NCBI RefSeq assembly: GCF_004798905.1
Contig: NZ_SDMO01000008.1
Coordinates: forward strand, 62,001 to 126,000
Reading direction: 5' to 3'
DNA from: Halomonas borealis
Lineage (GTDB): Bacteria; Pseudomonadota; Gammaproteobacteria; Pseudomonadales; Halomonadaceae
DNA length: 64,000 bases
Shown: positions 1 to 10,098 of the stretch, piece by piece
Position numbering within the stretch: the stretch's first letter is position 1
Layout of the letters: each line of letters starts with the position of its first letter
Program-made: the position numbers and the translations under genes
The notes under the pieces: model-generated
The model's database searches: none
What the model saw: only the letters and a program-made list of their open reading frames with translations
Told to the model about the DNA's origin: nothing

Positions 1-194
1 CCTGCGAGCCCCGCCAGGGCATGGCGCCCCCACCCGATTTCGCGCAGTGCTTCCGCCAGGCCCAGGCGCTGCTGGAAACGGCACGCGCGACCGACATCGA
101 CGCCACGCCCCCGCCGCTCGGCGACGCCGAGGACGCCTTGCGCTGGTTCTGGCTGCCCCACGAAGCCGACCGGGCCGCCGGCCGGGCCGAGTGA
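1..194 (+). CDS. C-terminal end of an unidentified protein (5' end outside window)
   Basis: An open frame enters from the left edge and stops with TGA at 192-194, giving the last 63 residues of a protein. The visible part is proline- and alanine-rich, then forms a short amphipathic stretch ending in a Trp-Phe-Trp motif (LRWFWLPHEAD). Codon use is strongly G/C-ending like the other core genes, so I take it as real coding sequence. No family could be recognised from this fragment. A 44-bp perfect palindrome follows 46 bp downstream and probably ends its transcription. Confidence 0.5.
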   Translation, partial: CEPRQGMAPPPDFAQCFRQAQALLETARATDIDATPPPLGDAEDALRWFWLPHEADRAAGRAE

Positions 195-240
195 AACCAA
201 GCCCCGGCCACCGGTGCGGCCAGGGGCTGCCTGCCACCTA

Positions 241-284
241 ACGACAGCGTCCCGCGCCGGGTACCCGGCGCGGGACGCTGTCGT
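241..284. terminator. Perfect 44-bp palindrome between convergent genes, likely bidirectional terminator
   Basis: Positions 241-262 are the exact reverse complement of 263-284, so the RNA would fold into a hairpin with about 20 G/C-rich pairs and a tiny loop. It lies between a plus-strand gene ending at 194 and a minus-strand gene ending at 298. There is no T-run on either side, so it may act as a structure-only or Rho-assisted terminator. Confidence 0.6.
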
Positions 285-297
285 CACTGCGCGACGC

Positions 298-1671
298 TCA
301 CACCGCCGGCCGACGCCATGCCACCAACAGGGCGACCGCGCTGGACGCCAGCAACGCGCCAAGGAAGGGCGCCAGGGTCGGCACCCCATCGGGGAAGCTC
401 GCCGCCAGCAGGCCCGCCCACGGGCTGCCGGTGGCGACCCAGCCGGGCAGCACGGCGCCGAGCATTCCCGCGATGCCACCGGCCAAGGCCGCGGCGGCAC
501 TCATCCGCGCCCACAGCCCGAGCAGCACCGGCACCACGATGGCGGCGCACAACAGGTCGGCGATCAGGAACAGCCGCAGCACCGAGAGTCCCTGCAGGGC
601 GATCACCACCACCGGCACCATGATCGCCACGGTCACCAGGCGTGCCGCCCTCAGCGACAGGCCGCGACGACCGCTGCCGGCCACCGCCAGCGAGGCGATG
701 CCGTTCTGCAGCGTATCGACGCTGGAGGCCACCAGGGTCACCGCCAACACCAGAGCCGGCACCGCCAGCCAGCTCGGCGCCTCGGAGAGCAGCGCGAAGA
801 ACGGGATCGGCGGCTCACCGAGCGGCACCCCGGCCATGCTGGCGAGCATGCCCAGCCCGCCAACCACCGCCACCACCAGCACGGTGACCGCGCCGCCCAG
901 CCAGGCGCCGCGCCCCAGCGCTCGCTCGTCCCGGGCCGCCCAGACCCGCTGCCAATAGCCCTGATGGAAGAGGTTGGCCGCAGTCACCGCGATCACCAGC
1001 GTCAGCGCCACACTCAACGCATCGCCGGCAGGCACCGACGGCAACGCGGCCTCGGCCGGCAGTTCGGGCAGGCGAACCAGCGCCACCCCGCCGACCACCA
1101 GCAACAGGGCCAGCAGCAACCAGGCCTGCCAGCGGTCGGTGGCCAGGCTCGCCCGCAGGCCACCCAGCGCGGTATAGAGCAGCGTGGTCACCGCCACACC
1201 GACGATCACCAGGTCGACCGGCACGTCGGACAGCAGCCCAGTGATGGCCCCGATGGCGGTCAGCTCGGCGGCCAGGAAGCAGCCCATATAGAGTATCGAC
1301 ACCAGCGACACCCAGCGCCGGATGCCGGCGCCGAAGCAGGCCTCGGCGTACTCGCCGATGCTGCGGCCCTCGGGCAGGCGGCGACGGATCGCCGGGCCGA
1401 AGGCGCCGAGCACGATGAACGGCAGCGCCGAGCCGATGGCATAGCCGGCCAGGCCCAGTGGGCCGACGAAGGCACCGATCTCCGGCGGCGCGAAGAGGAT
1501 CCAGGCGCCCATGCCGGAGGCCAGGAAGGAAAGCCCCAGGGTCGAGGCCGACTGGGAATTGCGGGCGGTGACATAGTCATCGAGCAGGCCATCGGCCCGG
1601 CGGGCCCGGAGACCCAGAACGGTAAAGCACAGCAGCGCCGCGCCGAGCACGGCTGACGTCAGGTAGGGCAT
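298..1671 (-). CDS. Sodium:solute symporter (SSS family), probable thiamin or thiamin-precursor transporter
   Basis: A 457-residue polytopic inner-membrane protein with about a dozen hydrophobic segments and the layout of the SSS (PutP-like) family, including the early GAWILFAPPE region and an Ala/Ser-rich helix (LVASSVDTLQNG) at the family's Na+-site position. The leader carries a clear TPP riboswitch whose 3' end runs into the Shine-Dalgarno sequence, so the gene should be shut off by thiamin pyrophosphate. From that control I infer uptake of thiamin or a precursor, as for ThiV-type SSS transporters described from TPP-regulon comparisons. The substrate is not proven by sequence. The ATG at 1671 is preceded by GGAGG eight or nine bases upstream. 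Confidence 0.85.
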   Translation of the reverse strand: MPYLTSAVLGAALLCFTVLGLRARRADGLLDDYVTARNSQSASTLGLSFLASGMGAWILFAPPEIGAFVGPLGLAGYAIGSALPFIVLGAFGPAIRRRLPEGRSIGEYAEACFGAGIRRWVSLVSILYMGCFLAAELTAIGAITGLLSDVPVDLVIVGVAVTTLLYTALGGLRASLATDRWQAWLLLALLLVVGGVALVRLPELPAEAALPSVPAGDALSVALTLVIAVTAANLFHQGYWQRVWAARDERALGRGAWLGGAVTVLVVAVVGGLGMLASMAGVPLGEPPIPFFALLSEAPSWLAVPALVLAVTLVASSVDTLQNGIASLAVAGSGRRGLSLRAARLVTVAIMVPVVVIALQGLSVLRLFLIADLLCAAIVVPVLLGLWARMSAAAALAGGIAGMLGAVLPGWVATGSPWAGLLAASFPDGVPTLAPFLGALLASSAVALLVAWRRPAV

Positions 1672-1673
1672 GT

Positions 1674-1766
1674 CGCACTTCCTCCGCCGGTATGAACCGG
1701 ATCAGGTTCCAGGGTCAGCGACGAACGCTCTCTCAGTCCCGCGCATGGCGAGACTCCCCTGGCGAC
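1674..1766 (-). promoter_or_regulatory. TPP riboswitch (THI element)
   Basis: Read on the minus strand, this segment has the conserved THI-box blocks in order: AGGGGAGTC, then GGGACTGAGAGAG, then GACCCTGGAACCTGATCCGG, then a TACC-containing segment ending at GGAGGAAGTG. The CTGAGA and ACCTGATC cores that bind the pyrimidine and pyrophosphate of TPP are intact. The last element overlaps the GGAGG ribosome site of the symporter at 1671, which fits control of translation initiation, the usual mode in proteobacteria. Confidence 0.95.
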
Positions 1767-1881
1767 AGTGAATGAATTGTGGGGCGATCCTCACTACACG
1801 GCGCGAATGGCCGTCGTCCGGATCGCCCGACCAGCATGACACATCGACGCTCGGATTCGAACGCCCCTCGGCGCGCGGCGG

Positions 1882-2254
1882 TTGTGTACCATGCTATTCA
1901 TCGGCGCCAAGAAACATGTCCCTGGGTGCCTGCATCGGGTCTTCGCCGACCTCTACGCCGTCTTCGAAAACCGAGCCGGCGAACGCCTGCTCCACCTGCT
2001 CGTGGCCCTGCTGGCGGCGCCGATGCGCCAGGGGCGGGCTCCTGACATTGTGGATGATCCACAACTGGGACAACGCCTGCCGCCCGATCCGCTGCGCGAC
2101 GCCCGAAGGCACACACCAGATCCACGAGCTCCACCTGGAGGAAGGCGAGTTCGCCATGGTCCTGCCCGTCGGCGGAGCGCTCGGTAACAGCATGCTGCTG
2201 CTCCACAAGAGCCAGCTCGAGTTGCTGGATGAGTGTAAAAGCCATCCATCTTGA
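1882..2254 (+). pseudogene. Decayed or frameshifted gene of unknown function
   Basis: Two adjoining plus-strand frames both look coding by their G/C-ending codons. One runs from about 1891 (FADLYAVFENRAGERLL) to roughly 2040-2110. The other runs from about 2040 to the TGA at 2252-2254 (LHLEEGEFAMVLPVGG). No single frame is convincing over the whole stretch, so I read this as one gene broken by a frameshift. The product is not recognised. It lies 43 bp upstream of an HNH endonuclease gene and may once have been its partner. A fortuitous open frame cannot be excluded. Confidence 0.3.
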
Positions 2255-2297
2255 TTAGGATGGCTGAATACGGAAGGCATTCTCCAAGGAGGCAGCT

Positions 2298-3218
2298 TTG
2301 CTGAATATCGACACCCGTATTCGACAAGCGGCCTTCCAGCGCCTGAAGGCAATCTCTCAAGAATACTCTAGCGATGTCCCCTGGAATGAAGTGGCCGAAC
2401 CGGTCAATTTCGACGATGGCACCTGCTTCCTCGCCAGTCGTGCCATCGGGATCTTCAAACCTAAACAAATGCCGGACGGCATCTTAAGCATCAAGACCGT
2501 GGTGCCAAAACAAGGCCGAATCAACATCTATTCCGATGGCGCGAGTGATGATGGCGGCTTCTGGTATTCGCTTGAGTCAGGAGGACTCGCGAAACCAGCG
2601 AATCGTCAGCTGGTGATCAGCTACGAACGAAAAGATCCAATCATTTACCTTATGGGGGTCGCGCCTGGTCGATATTTTCCTTTGTGGCCTTGCTATATCG
2701 ACAGCATCGACACAAGTCGGAAAATGTGCCACATCAGCATGCATGACCATATCGGCGACATACAAAATGTAGCTGAGCCAACAGCAGGCTACCAGGTCGA
2801 TGACCTGGAGAAACATCACATCATTCGTGAGGTTAAGACTCGAGTACATCAAGCGGAATTTCGTGCCAGAGTCATGCAAGCTTACTCCAATCGCTGTGCG
2901 ATGACGGGCTTACCCGTACCTCAGTTACTTGAAGCGGCTCATATCATCCCCGACAATCATCAAGCCAGCACTGCCGAAGTAAGCAATGGGATTTCGCTTT
3001 CTCGCCTTCACCACCGGGCCTATGATGCCGGGCTGGTCGGCATCGATCCCGACTACATAATCCATCTCAATGAAAAGCTTCTGACAACAAAAGACGGCCC
3101 ACTACTTGATAGCATGAAGCAGCTCAATGGCCAGAAAATCTCCCTCCCCCACAACACAGGGCAAAGACCCAACCGAGAAGCCCTTGAGCTGCGTTACCAG
3201 CAATTCCTTACAAAGTAG
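2298..3218 (+). CDS. HNH endonuclease, putative restriction-type nuclease
   Basis: A 306-residue protein. The C-terminal third holds an HNH domain of the HNH_2 / predicted restriction endonuclease type: Cys200 in NRCAMTG, the AAHIIP motif with His215, Asn230 before GISLS, and His238-His239 in LHHRAYD, which together make the metal-binding beta-beta-alpha fold. The N-terminal 180 residues are an uncharacterised, possibly DNA-sensing region. Translation starts at TTG 2298, fixed by a perfect AAGGAGG five bases upstream (2286-2292). Codons are more A/T-rich than in neighbouring genes, suggesting acquisition by transfer. DNA cleavage is inferred from the motif; specificity and any methyltransferase partner are not visible here. 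Confidence 0.8.
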   Translation: MLNIDTRIRQAAFQRLKAISQEYSSDVPWNEVAEPVNFDDGTCFLASRAIGIFKPKQMPDGILSIKTVVPKQGRINIYSDGASDDGGFWYSLESGGLAKPANRQLVISYERKDPIIYLMGVAPGRYFPLWPCYIDSIDTSRKMCHISMHDHIGDIQNVAEPTAGYQVDDLEKHHIIREVKTRVHQAEFRARVMQAYSNRCAMTGLPVPQLLEAAHIIPDNHQASTAEVSNGISLSRLHHRAYDAGLVGIDPDYIIHLNEKLLTTKDGPLLDSMKQLNGQKISLPHNTGQRPNREALELRYQQFLTK

Positions 3219-3224
3219 CGTGTC

Positions 3225-3812
3225 TCACTTGTCCCGCGGCACCCGCCCCATCAGGTAGAACTCGTCGTTGGGCGGAGTGGCGGTAAGCGTCACCAGGCGG
3301 TTGGAGAGCCCGAAGAAGGCAGCGACGGCCCCGATGTCCCAGATGTCCTCCCGAGTGAACCCCGCCTCCGTCAGCTTGGCCTCCCACGCATCGGTGAGTT
3401 CGCCAACCTCCAGGCCGCAGTACAGCGCGAAGTCGAGCATGACCCGGTGGCGTTCGATGAGCGGCGCGGTGCGATGGTTGATCGCCACCTGGTCGGCGAG
3501 CAGCGGGTCCTTACCGTAAATGCGCACCAGGGCGCCATGGGCCACCACGCAGTAGAGGCAATGATTGCGGGCGCTGGTGGCCACCACGATCATCTCCTTC
3601 TCGGCCTTGGTGAGGGTCTCGGACTCACGCTCCATCAGCGCATCGTGATAGGCGAAGAAGGCCCGGAATTCCGCCGGGCGATGGGCCAGCATCAGGAACA
3701 CGTTGGGCACGAAGCCGGCTTTCTCCTGCACCGCCAGGATGGCCTCGCGGATGTCTTCGGGGAGTTCGTCGATCGACTCGGGCACGGGGAAACGGCTGAT
3801 CGGGGCGGTCAT
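3225..3812 (-). CDS. Peroxidase-related protein, AhpD/carboxymuconolactone decarboxylase family
   Basis: A 195-residue all-helical protein with the AhpD-like core: the pair Cys85-X-X-Cys88 in HCLYCVVAHG, followed three residues later by the conserved His. Members reduce peroxides through the CXXC pair, and the family model is the uncharacterised peroxidase-related enzyme group. The start at 3812 (MTAPISRFPV) is chosen because AGGAG lies seven bases upstream. An in-frame ATG at 3845 would add eleven residues but has no ribosome site. It ends seven bases from the convergent HNH gene. katG nearby also deals with peroxide, but the two are not co-transcribed. Confidence 0.8.
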   Translation of the reverse strand: MTAPISRFPVPESIDELPEDIREAILAVQEKAGFVPNVFLMLAHRPAEFRAFFAYHDALMERESETLTKAEKEMIVVATSARNHCLYCVVAHGALVRIYGKDPLLADQVAINHRTAPLIERHRVMLDFALYCGLEVGELTDAWEAKLTEAGFTREDIWDIGAVAAFFGLSNRLVTLTATPPNDEFYLMGRVPRDK

Positions 3813-3901
3813 GTCGGCTCCTGGTGGTATTGGGGTGATGGCCACTCAATCAGCAGTTAACGTCAACGTCACCACTGTGTCCACTCGCGTCCCTCCCGAA
3901 C

Positions 3902-3939
3902 GACCACGGCCCCACCTCTCTCGAGGCGGGGCCGTGGTC
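3902..3939 (-). terminator. Hairpin downstream of mmsA
   Basis: Twelve-base perfect arms (3902-3913 and 3928-3939) separated by a 14-nt loop that can itself form a four-pair CCTC/GAGG stem. It lies just past the stop of mmsA on the minus strand. There is no long U-run, so termination strength is uncertain. Confidence 0.6.
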
Positions 3940-3954
3940 ATCGGGCGGCGAGGA

Positions 3955-5454
3955 TCAGCTCAACGAGATGGTGCTGTTGATGCCGCTGGAGACGTTCTCC
4001 GGCTCGAACCAGCGGGCGGTGATCGTCTTGGTCTGGGTCCAGAAGGCGATCGCCTGCTTGCCGTTGGGGCCCAGGTCGCCAAGCTTGGAGGCCCGCGAGC
4101 CGGTGAAACTGAAGTAGGCCACCGGCACCGGGATCGGCACGTTGATGCCGACCTGACCGACGTCGATCTCGGTCTCGAAGCGCCGCGCCACCCAGCCGGA
4201 ATTGGTGAAGATCGAGGTGCCGTTGCCGTTGGGGTTGGCATTCACGAACTCGATGGCCTCGTCCAGCGTCTCGACGCCGAGCACACAGAGCACCGGGCCG
4301 AAGATTTCCTCGCGATAGACGGTCATCTCCGGCGTCACGTCGCTGAACAGGGTCGGGCCGACGAAGTTGCCGTTCGGATAGCCTTCCACCTGGCAGCCGC
4401 GTCCATCGACCATCAGCCGGGCGCCCTCCTGCTCGCCGGTGGCGATCAGCTCCTCCACTCGGGCCTGGGCGGCCGGCGATACCAACGGACCCAGATCGGC
4501 ATCGCGCTGGGTGCCGGGGCCGACCACCATGTGACGGGCGCCCTCGACCAGGTCGTCCAGCCACTCGCGGGCCTCGCCCACCAACAGCACCACCGAGTTG
4601 GCCATGCAACGCTGACCGGCGGCACCGAAGGCCGAGCCCAGCAGGTTGTTGATGGCCTGGCTGCGGTTGGCATCGGGCATCACCACGCAGTGGTTCTTGG
4701 CGCCCATCATCGCCTGGGCACGCTTGCCGGCCTCGCTGGCGCGGCGATAGAGCTGGGTGCCGACATGCGTCGAGCCGATGAACGACATCGCCTTGACGTC
4801 CGGGTGCTCGCAGAGGCGATTGGCCACGTCCGGGCCGCCATGCACCACGTTGAGCACGCCGGCCGGCACGCCGGCCTCATGGGCCAGCTCGACCAGCCGC
4901 ATGGTGGCGCTAGGGTCCTGCTCGGAGGGCTTGAGCACGAAGGCGTTGCCGGTCGCGATGGCCAGCGGGAACATGAAGCAGGGCAGCATGATCGGGAAGT
5001 TGAAGGCGGTGATCCCCACGCCCACGCCCAGCGGCTGGTTGAGGGTATAGACGTCGACCTCGCTGGCGGCGTTCTCGGCCAGCTCGCCGAGCTGCAGCGA
5101 GGTGATCGAGCAGGCATGCTCCACCACCTCGAGGCCACGGCCGATTTCGCCGGCGGCATCGGGCAGGGTCTTGCCGTGTTCCTCGGTGATCAGCGCGGCC
5201 AGCTCCTCGGTGTGCTCGCGGATCAGTGCCTGTAGCTTGAGCATGATGCGCTGACGCTTGGCCAGCGGCGTCTTGCGCCACTCCCGGAAGGCGGACTGGG
5301 CGCTGGCCACGGCCCGATCGACCTCCTCGATGGTGCAGAAGGGCACCCGGGCAACCACCTCCTGGGTGGCCGGATTGACCACATCGCGCCATTCCTGGCT
5401 CTGGGAGGCGACGGCCTGGCCATCGAGGTACAACGGAATCTCTCGGACGGACAT
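3955..5454 (-). CDS. mmsA: Methylmalonate-semialdehyde dehydrogenase (CoA-acylating)
   Basis: A 499-residue aldehyde dehydrogenase of the MmsA branch. It converts methylmalonate or malonate semialdehyde to propionyl- or acetyl-CoA with NAD+ in valine, beta-alanine and myo-inositol breakdown. The [15 protein letters not shown] cofactor-binding stretch typical of MmsA, the catalytic Cys near residue 283 in GQRCMAN, and the EEIFGPVL motif are all present. Length matches the family. The ATG at 5454 follows AAGGAG. It appears to be transcribed alone and ends in a hairpin, and no mmsB neighbour is in the window. Confidence 0.93.
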   Translation of the reverse strand: MSVREIPLYLDGQAVASQSQEWRDVVNPATQEVVARVPFCTIEEVDRAVASAQSAFREWRKTPLAKRQRIMLKLQALIREHTEELAALITEEHGKTLPDAAGEIGRGLEVVEHACSITSLQLGELAENAASEVDVYTLNQPLGVGVGITAFNFPIMLPCFMFPLAIATGNAFVLKPSEQDPSATMRLVELAHEAGVPAGVLNVVHGGPDVANRLCEHPDVKAMSFIGSTHVGTQLYRRASEAGKRAQAMMGAKNHCVVMPDANRSQAINNLLGSAFGAAGQRCMANSVVLLVGEAREWLDDLVEGARHMVVGPGTQRDADLGPLVSPAAQARVEELIATGEQEGARLMVDGRGCQVEGYPNGNFVGPTLFSDVTPEMTVYREEIFGPVLCVLGVETLDEAIEFVNANPNGNGTSIFTNSGWVARRFETEIDVGQVGINVPIPVPVAYFSFTGSRASKLGDLGPNGKQAIAFWTQTKTITARWFEPENVSSGINSTISLS

Positions 5455-5693
5455 CTAACGGCTCCTTGGCGGCCCCGGGAAAGGCCCCGCCTTCCCGGAC
5501 CCCGCGGTTTATGATGGTTCTCCGGCGTCGGGGCCCACCGGCGCCTCATTGAGGCCGGCCCCCTGACGGCGAAACGCTCATGCAAGGCTCACGATTATCG
5601 AGCATCGAGTGTAGGGAGGCCGCGAATCGCCAGGCAACCAGGGGGCGACCAATGGACGAGGCAAACGCCGGAATCGTCGATGAACGAATGCCG

Positions 5694-5708
5694 ATAAAGG
5701 TTTGCTAT
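5694..5708. promoter_or_regulatory. Possible OxyR half-site upstream of katG
   Basis: The 15-mer ATAAAGGTTTGCTAT matches ATAG-N7-CTAT, the OxyR half-site consensus, with one mismatch. It lies about 90 bp upstream of the katG start, where OxyR sites are expected. A convincing second half-site ten bases away was not seen, so this is tentative. Confidence 0.3.
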
Positions 5709-5766
5709 CAAGGTGTTCAAGAAAGAAAAATGGCGGCCGCTGTCCTCATCGCTACGCTATGGATAG

Positions 5767-7938
<2,172 letters not shown>

Positions 7939-7991
7939 TCGTCAGGCATCGCCGCCGCTGGCGACGGCGGCGGCCTTCTTCCATCCAGTAC

Positions 7992-8029
7992 ACACCGCCG
8001 CGCCGGCCCGAGGGCCGGCGCGGCGGTGT
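7992..8029. terminator. Bidirectional hairpin between convergent katG and selO
   Basis: Eighteen-base perfect G/C-rich arms (7992-8009 and 8012-8029) with a minimal loop, placed between two convergent genes. It should stop transcription from either side. Confidence 0.75.
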
Positions 8030-8051
8030 CGTATGCGCCCTGCCCGGTCGC

Positions 8052-9545
8052 TCAGGTGCCGCAGAAGGTCCGCAGCACCTTCTCGTCGTCCTGCGGCGGG
8101 CGGGTGTAGTCGACCTCGCCGGCCGACGCCTCGAAGGGCCGGGTGATCGCCGCCAGCAGTGACTCGAAGGGGCCGAAGTCGTCCTCCTCGGCCGCCGCGA
8201 TGGCCTCCGCCACCCGGTGATTGCGCGGAATCACCGCCGGATTGACGGCGCGCAGCCGCCGCGCCAACGCCGCCTCGTCGGCCTCCTCACAGCCCAGCCG
8301 CTCGCGCCAGCGCGGCAGCCACGCATCCAGCGCCTCACGCTCACCGAACAGCTCGGCCAAGCTCGCCTCGCCCTCGGCACCTTCCAGGGCATCGGCCAGG
8401 CGCCGGAAGGCCAGGGTGAAGTCGGCCTGGCCGGCCTGCATCGCGTCAAGCAGCTCATCGATCAGCGCGGCGTCGCCCTGCTCGGCGGTCTCGAGCCCCA
8501 GCTTGGAGCGCATCACCGCCAGGCGCGCCGCCTCATAGCGCTCGCCGAAGGCTTCCAGCGCCACCGTGGCACGCTCGATGGCTCGCTCGCGCTGATCGTC
8601 GATCAGCTCGAGCAGCGTCTCGGCGAAGCGCGCCAGGTTCCACTGGGCGATCGCCGGCTGATTGACATAGGCATAGCGGCCTCGCTCGTCGATGGAGCTG
8701 AACACGCTGCGCGGGTCATAGGCATCCATGAAGGCGCAGGGGCCATAGTCGAGGGTCTCGCCGGAGACCGTCGCGTTGTCGGTGTTCATCACTCCATGAA
8801 TGAAGCCGACGCCCATCCAGCGGGCCACCAGCTGGGCCTGGCGCTCGACCACCGCCTCGAGCAACGCCAGGTAGCGCTCGCCCTCCTCGCGTTCGGCGCC
8901 ATCGGGGCCCAACAGGTGTGGATAGTGGCGCGCGATCGTCTCATCGGCGAGCAGCTTCAGACCCTCGCTGTCGCCGCGCGCGGCGACGTACTGGAAGGTG
9001 CCCACACGCAGATGGCTGGCGGCCACCCGCGTCAGCACCGCGCCGGGCTCCGGCACGCGGCGATAGACTCGCTCGCCGGTAGTCACCGCGGCCAGCGCGC
9101 GGGTGGTCGGCACGCCCAGGGCATGCATGGCCTCGCTGACCAGGTATTCGCGCAGCACCGGGCCTAGCGGGGCGCGGCCGTCGCCACCGCGAGAGAACGG
9201 CGTGCGCCCGCTGCCCTTGAGCTGGAGATCGCGCACCCGGCCGGCATGGTCGGTCACCTCGCCCAGCAGCACCGCCCGCCCATCGCCGAGCTGGGGCACG
9301 AAGTTGCCGAACTGATGCCCGGCGTAAGCCAGGGCCACCGGCTCGGCGCCCTCGGGCACGACATTGCCGGCCAGCGCCTGGGTGGCCCGGTCGGGGTCAT
9401 AGACATCGAGATCGAAGCCCAGCTCCTCGGCCAGCGGCCGGTTGAAGGCCACCAGCCGCGGCCGCTCGACCGGCGTCGGTTGGCATTCGGCACGTAGCCG
9501 ATCGGGGAAGCGAACATAGCGCAGGGTAAAGGGGGGAAACATCAT
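8052..9545 (-). CDS. selO: Protein adenylyltransferase SelO (YdiU family)
   Basis: A 497-residue pseudokinase of the SelO/YdiU family, which transfers AMP from ATP to protein hydroxyls and links to redox stress control. Family landmarks are present: YAGHQFGNFVPQLGDGRA near the N-terminus, the LKGSGRTPFSRGGDGRAPLG loop, the GVMNTDN catalytic-loop region and the GPCAFMDAYDP metal-binding segment. The C-terminus ends TFCGT, with a Cys in the redox position that some eukaryotic homologues fill with selenocysteine. Two adjacent ATGs (9545, 9542) follow AGGAGG; the second has the more normal spacing. It converges with katG. Confidence 0.93.
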   Translation of the reverse strand: MMFPPFTLRYVRFPDRLRAECQPTPVERPRLVAFNRPLAEELGFDLDVYDPDRATQALAGNVVPEGAEPVALAYAGHQFGNFVPQLGDGRAVLLGEVTDHAGRVRDLQLKGSGRTPFSRGGDGRAPLGPVLREYLVSEAMHALGVPTTRALAAVTTGERVYRRVPEPGAVLTRVAASHLRVGTFQYVAARGDSEGLKLLADETIARHYPHLLGPDGAEREEGERYLALLEAVVERQAQLVARWMGVGFIHGVMNTDNATVSGETLDYGPCAFMDAYDPRSVFSSIDERGRYAYVNQPAIAQWNLARFAETLLELIDDQRERAIERATVALEAFGERYEAARLAVMRSKLGLETAEQGDAALIDELLDAMQAGQADFTLAFRRLADALEGAEGEASLAELFGEREALDAWLPRWRERLGCEEADEAALARRLRAVNPAVIPRNHRVAEAIAAAEEDDFGPFESLLAAITRPFEASAGEVDYTRPPQDDEKVLRTFCGT

Positions 9546-10098
9546 GCCTCCTGGGTGCGAATAGCCCTAGCTTACCGCTACCGGGGGCCCGCACCCAAGG
9601 CGCATGGAAGCGGGCCTCGTCAAGCTGGTCGCGGGCGCCCTAGCGGGGGTCAGCAGGAGGACACCCAGCACCGAATTAACATTTTACCGGCATCTGGTGA
9701 CTTTTCCTTCTTGATAGAGACCGGTTGGACATTTTTCCATCTTACCAGTAGGGTTGCGCCTTCCGAGCCACCGCGGTTCGGAAGGCCCCGCTCGGGGCCA
9801 GAGAGCCTTGCCCTGTTACAGACGGGATCACCGGTACTTTCGACTGTCCGTCGCCGACGTCATCGATAGAAGAGGGAATCCATGTCGCCCCACTACGCTG
9901 AAGCGGGCCGCTGCATGCCACGCCGCCCGCCCCCCGCTCGCTTCCCCAAGTAGCGACGCTGCCCACGACGCCTTGCCGTCGCGCCATCGCACGATGACAT
10001 TCCGCCCCTGACACGCTCAGGTCCGGCGATACCCGTGCGTGCGCGCCCCGGCGTCTCCATCACCGCACCGGACAAGCCGAGCCCGCTCGACACATCCG
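9546..10098. other. 553-bp intergenic region without a recognisable gene
   Basis: This gap separates the divergent selO and symporter genes and must hold both promoters. It has a less GC-rich core (about 9675-9760) with two short runs of T. Open frames in it have no family resemblance, no ribosome site and frameshifted-looking codon use. No confident promoter or operator could be assigned. Confidence 0.4.

Noticed and set aside
214..1656. Long plus-strand open frame opposite the sodium symporter
   Set aside because: Its translation is Gln/Arg/His-rich low-complexity, typical of the antisense of a GC-rich gene, and the opposite strand encodes a clear SSS protein with a riboswitch.
1840..1875. 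TTCGAATCC-like T-loop suggesting a tRNA on the minus strand
   Set aside because: The flanking bases do not pair as a T-stem and there is no acceptor stem, anticodon arm or CCA end.
3703..5235. 510-codon plus-strand frame over mmsA
   Set aside because: It mirrors mmsA and has His/Gly/Ala-rich composition with no domain.
9555..9869. 104-codon plus-strand frame in the selO-symporter gap
   Set aside because: No ribosome site, Arg/Pro/Gly-rich composition and no recognisable domain.
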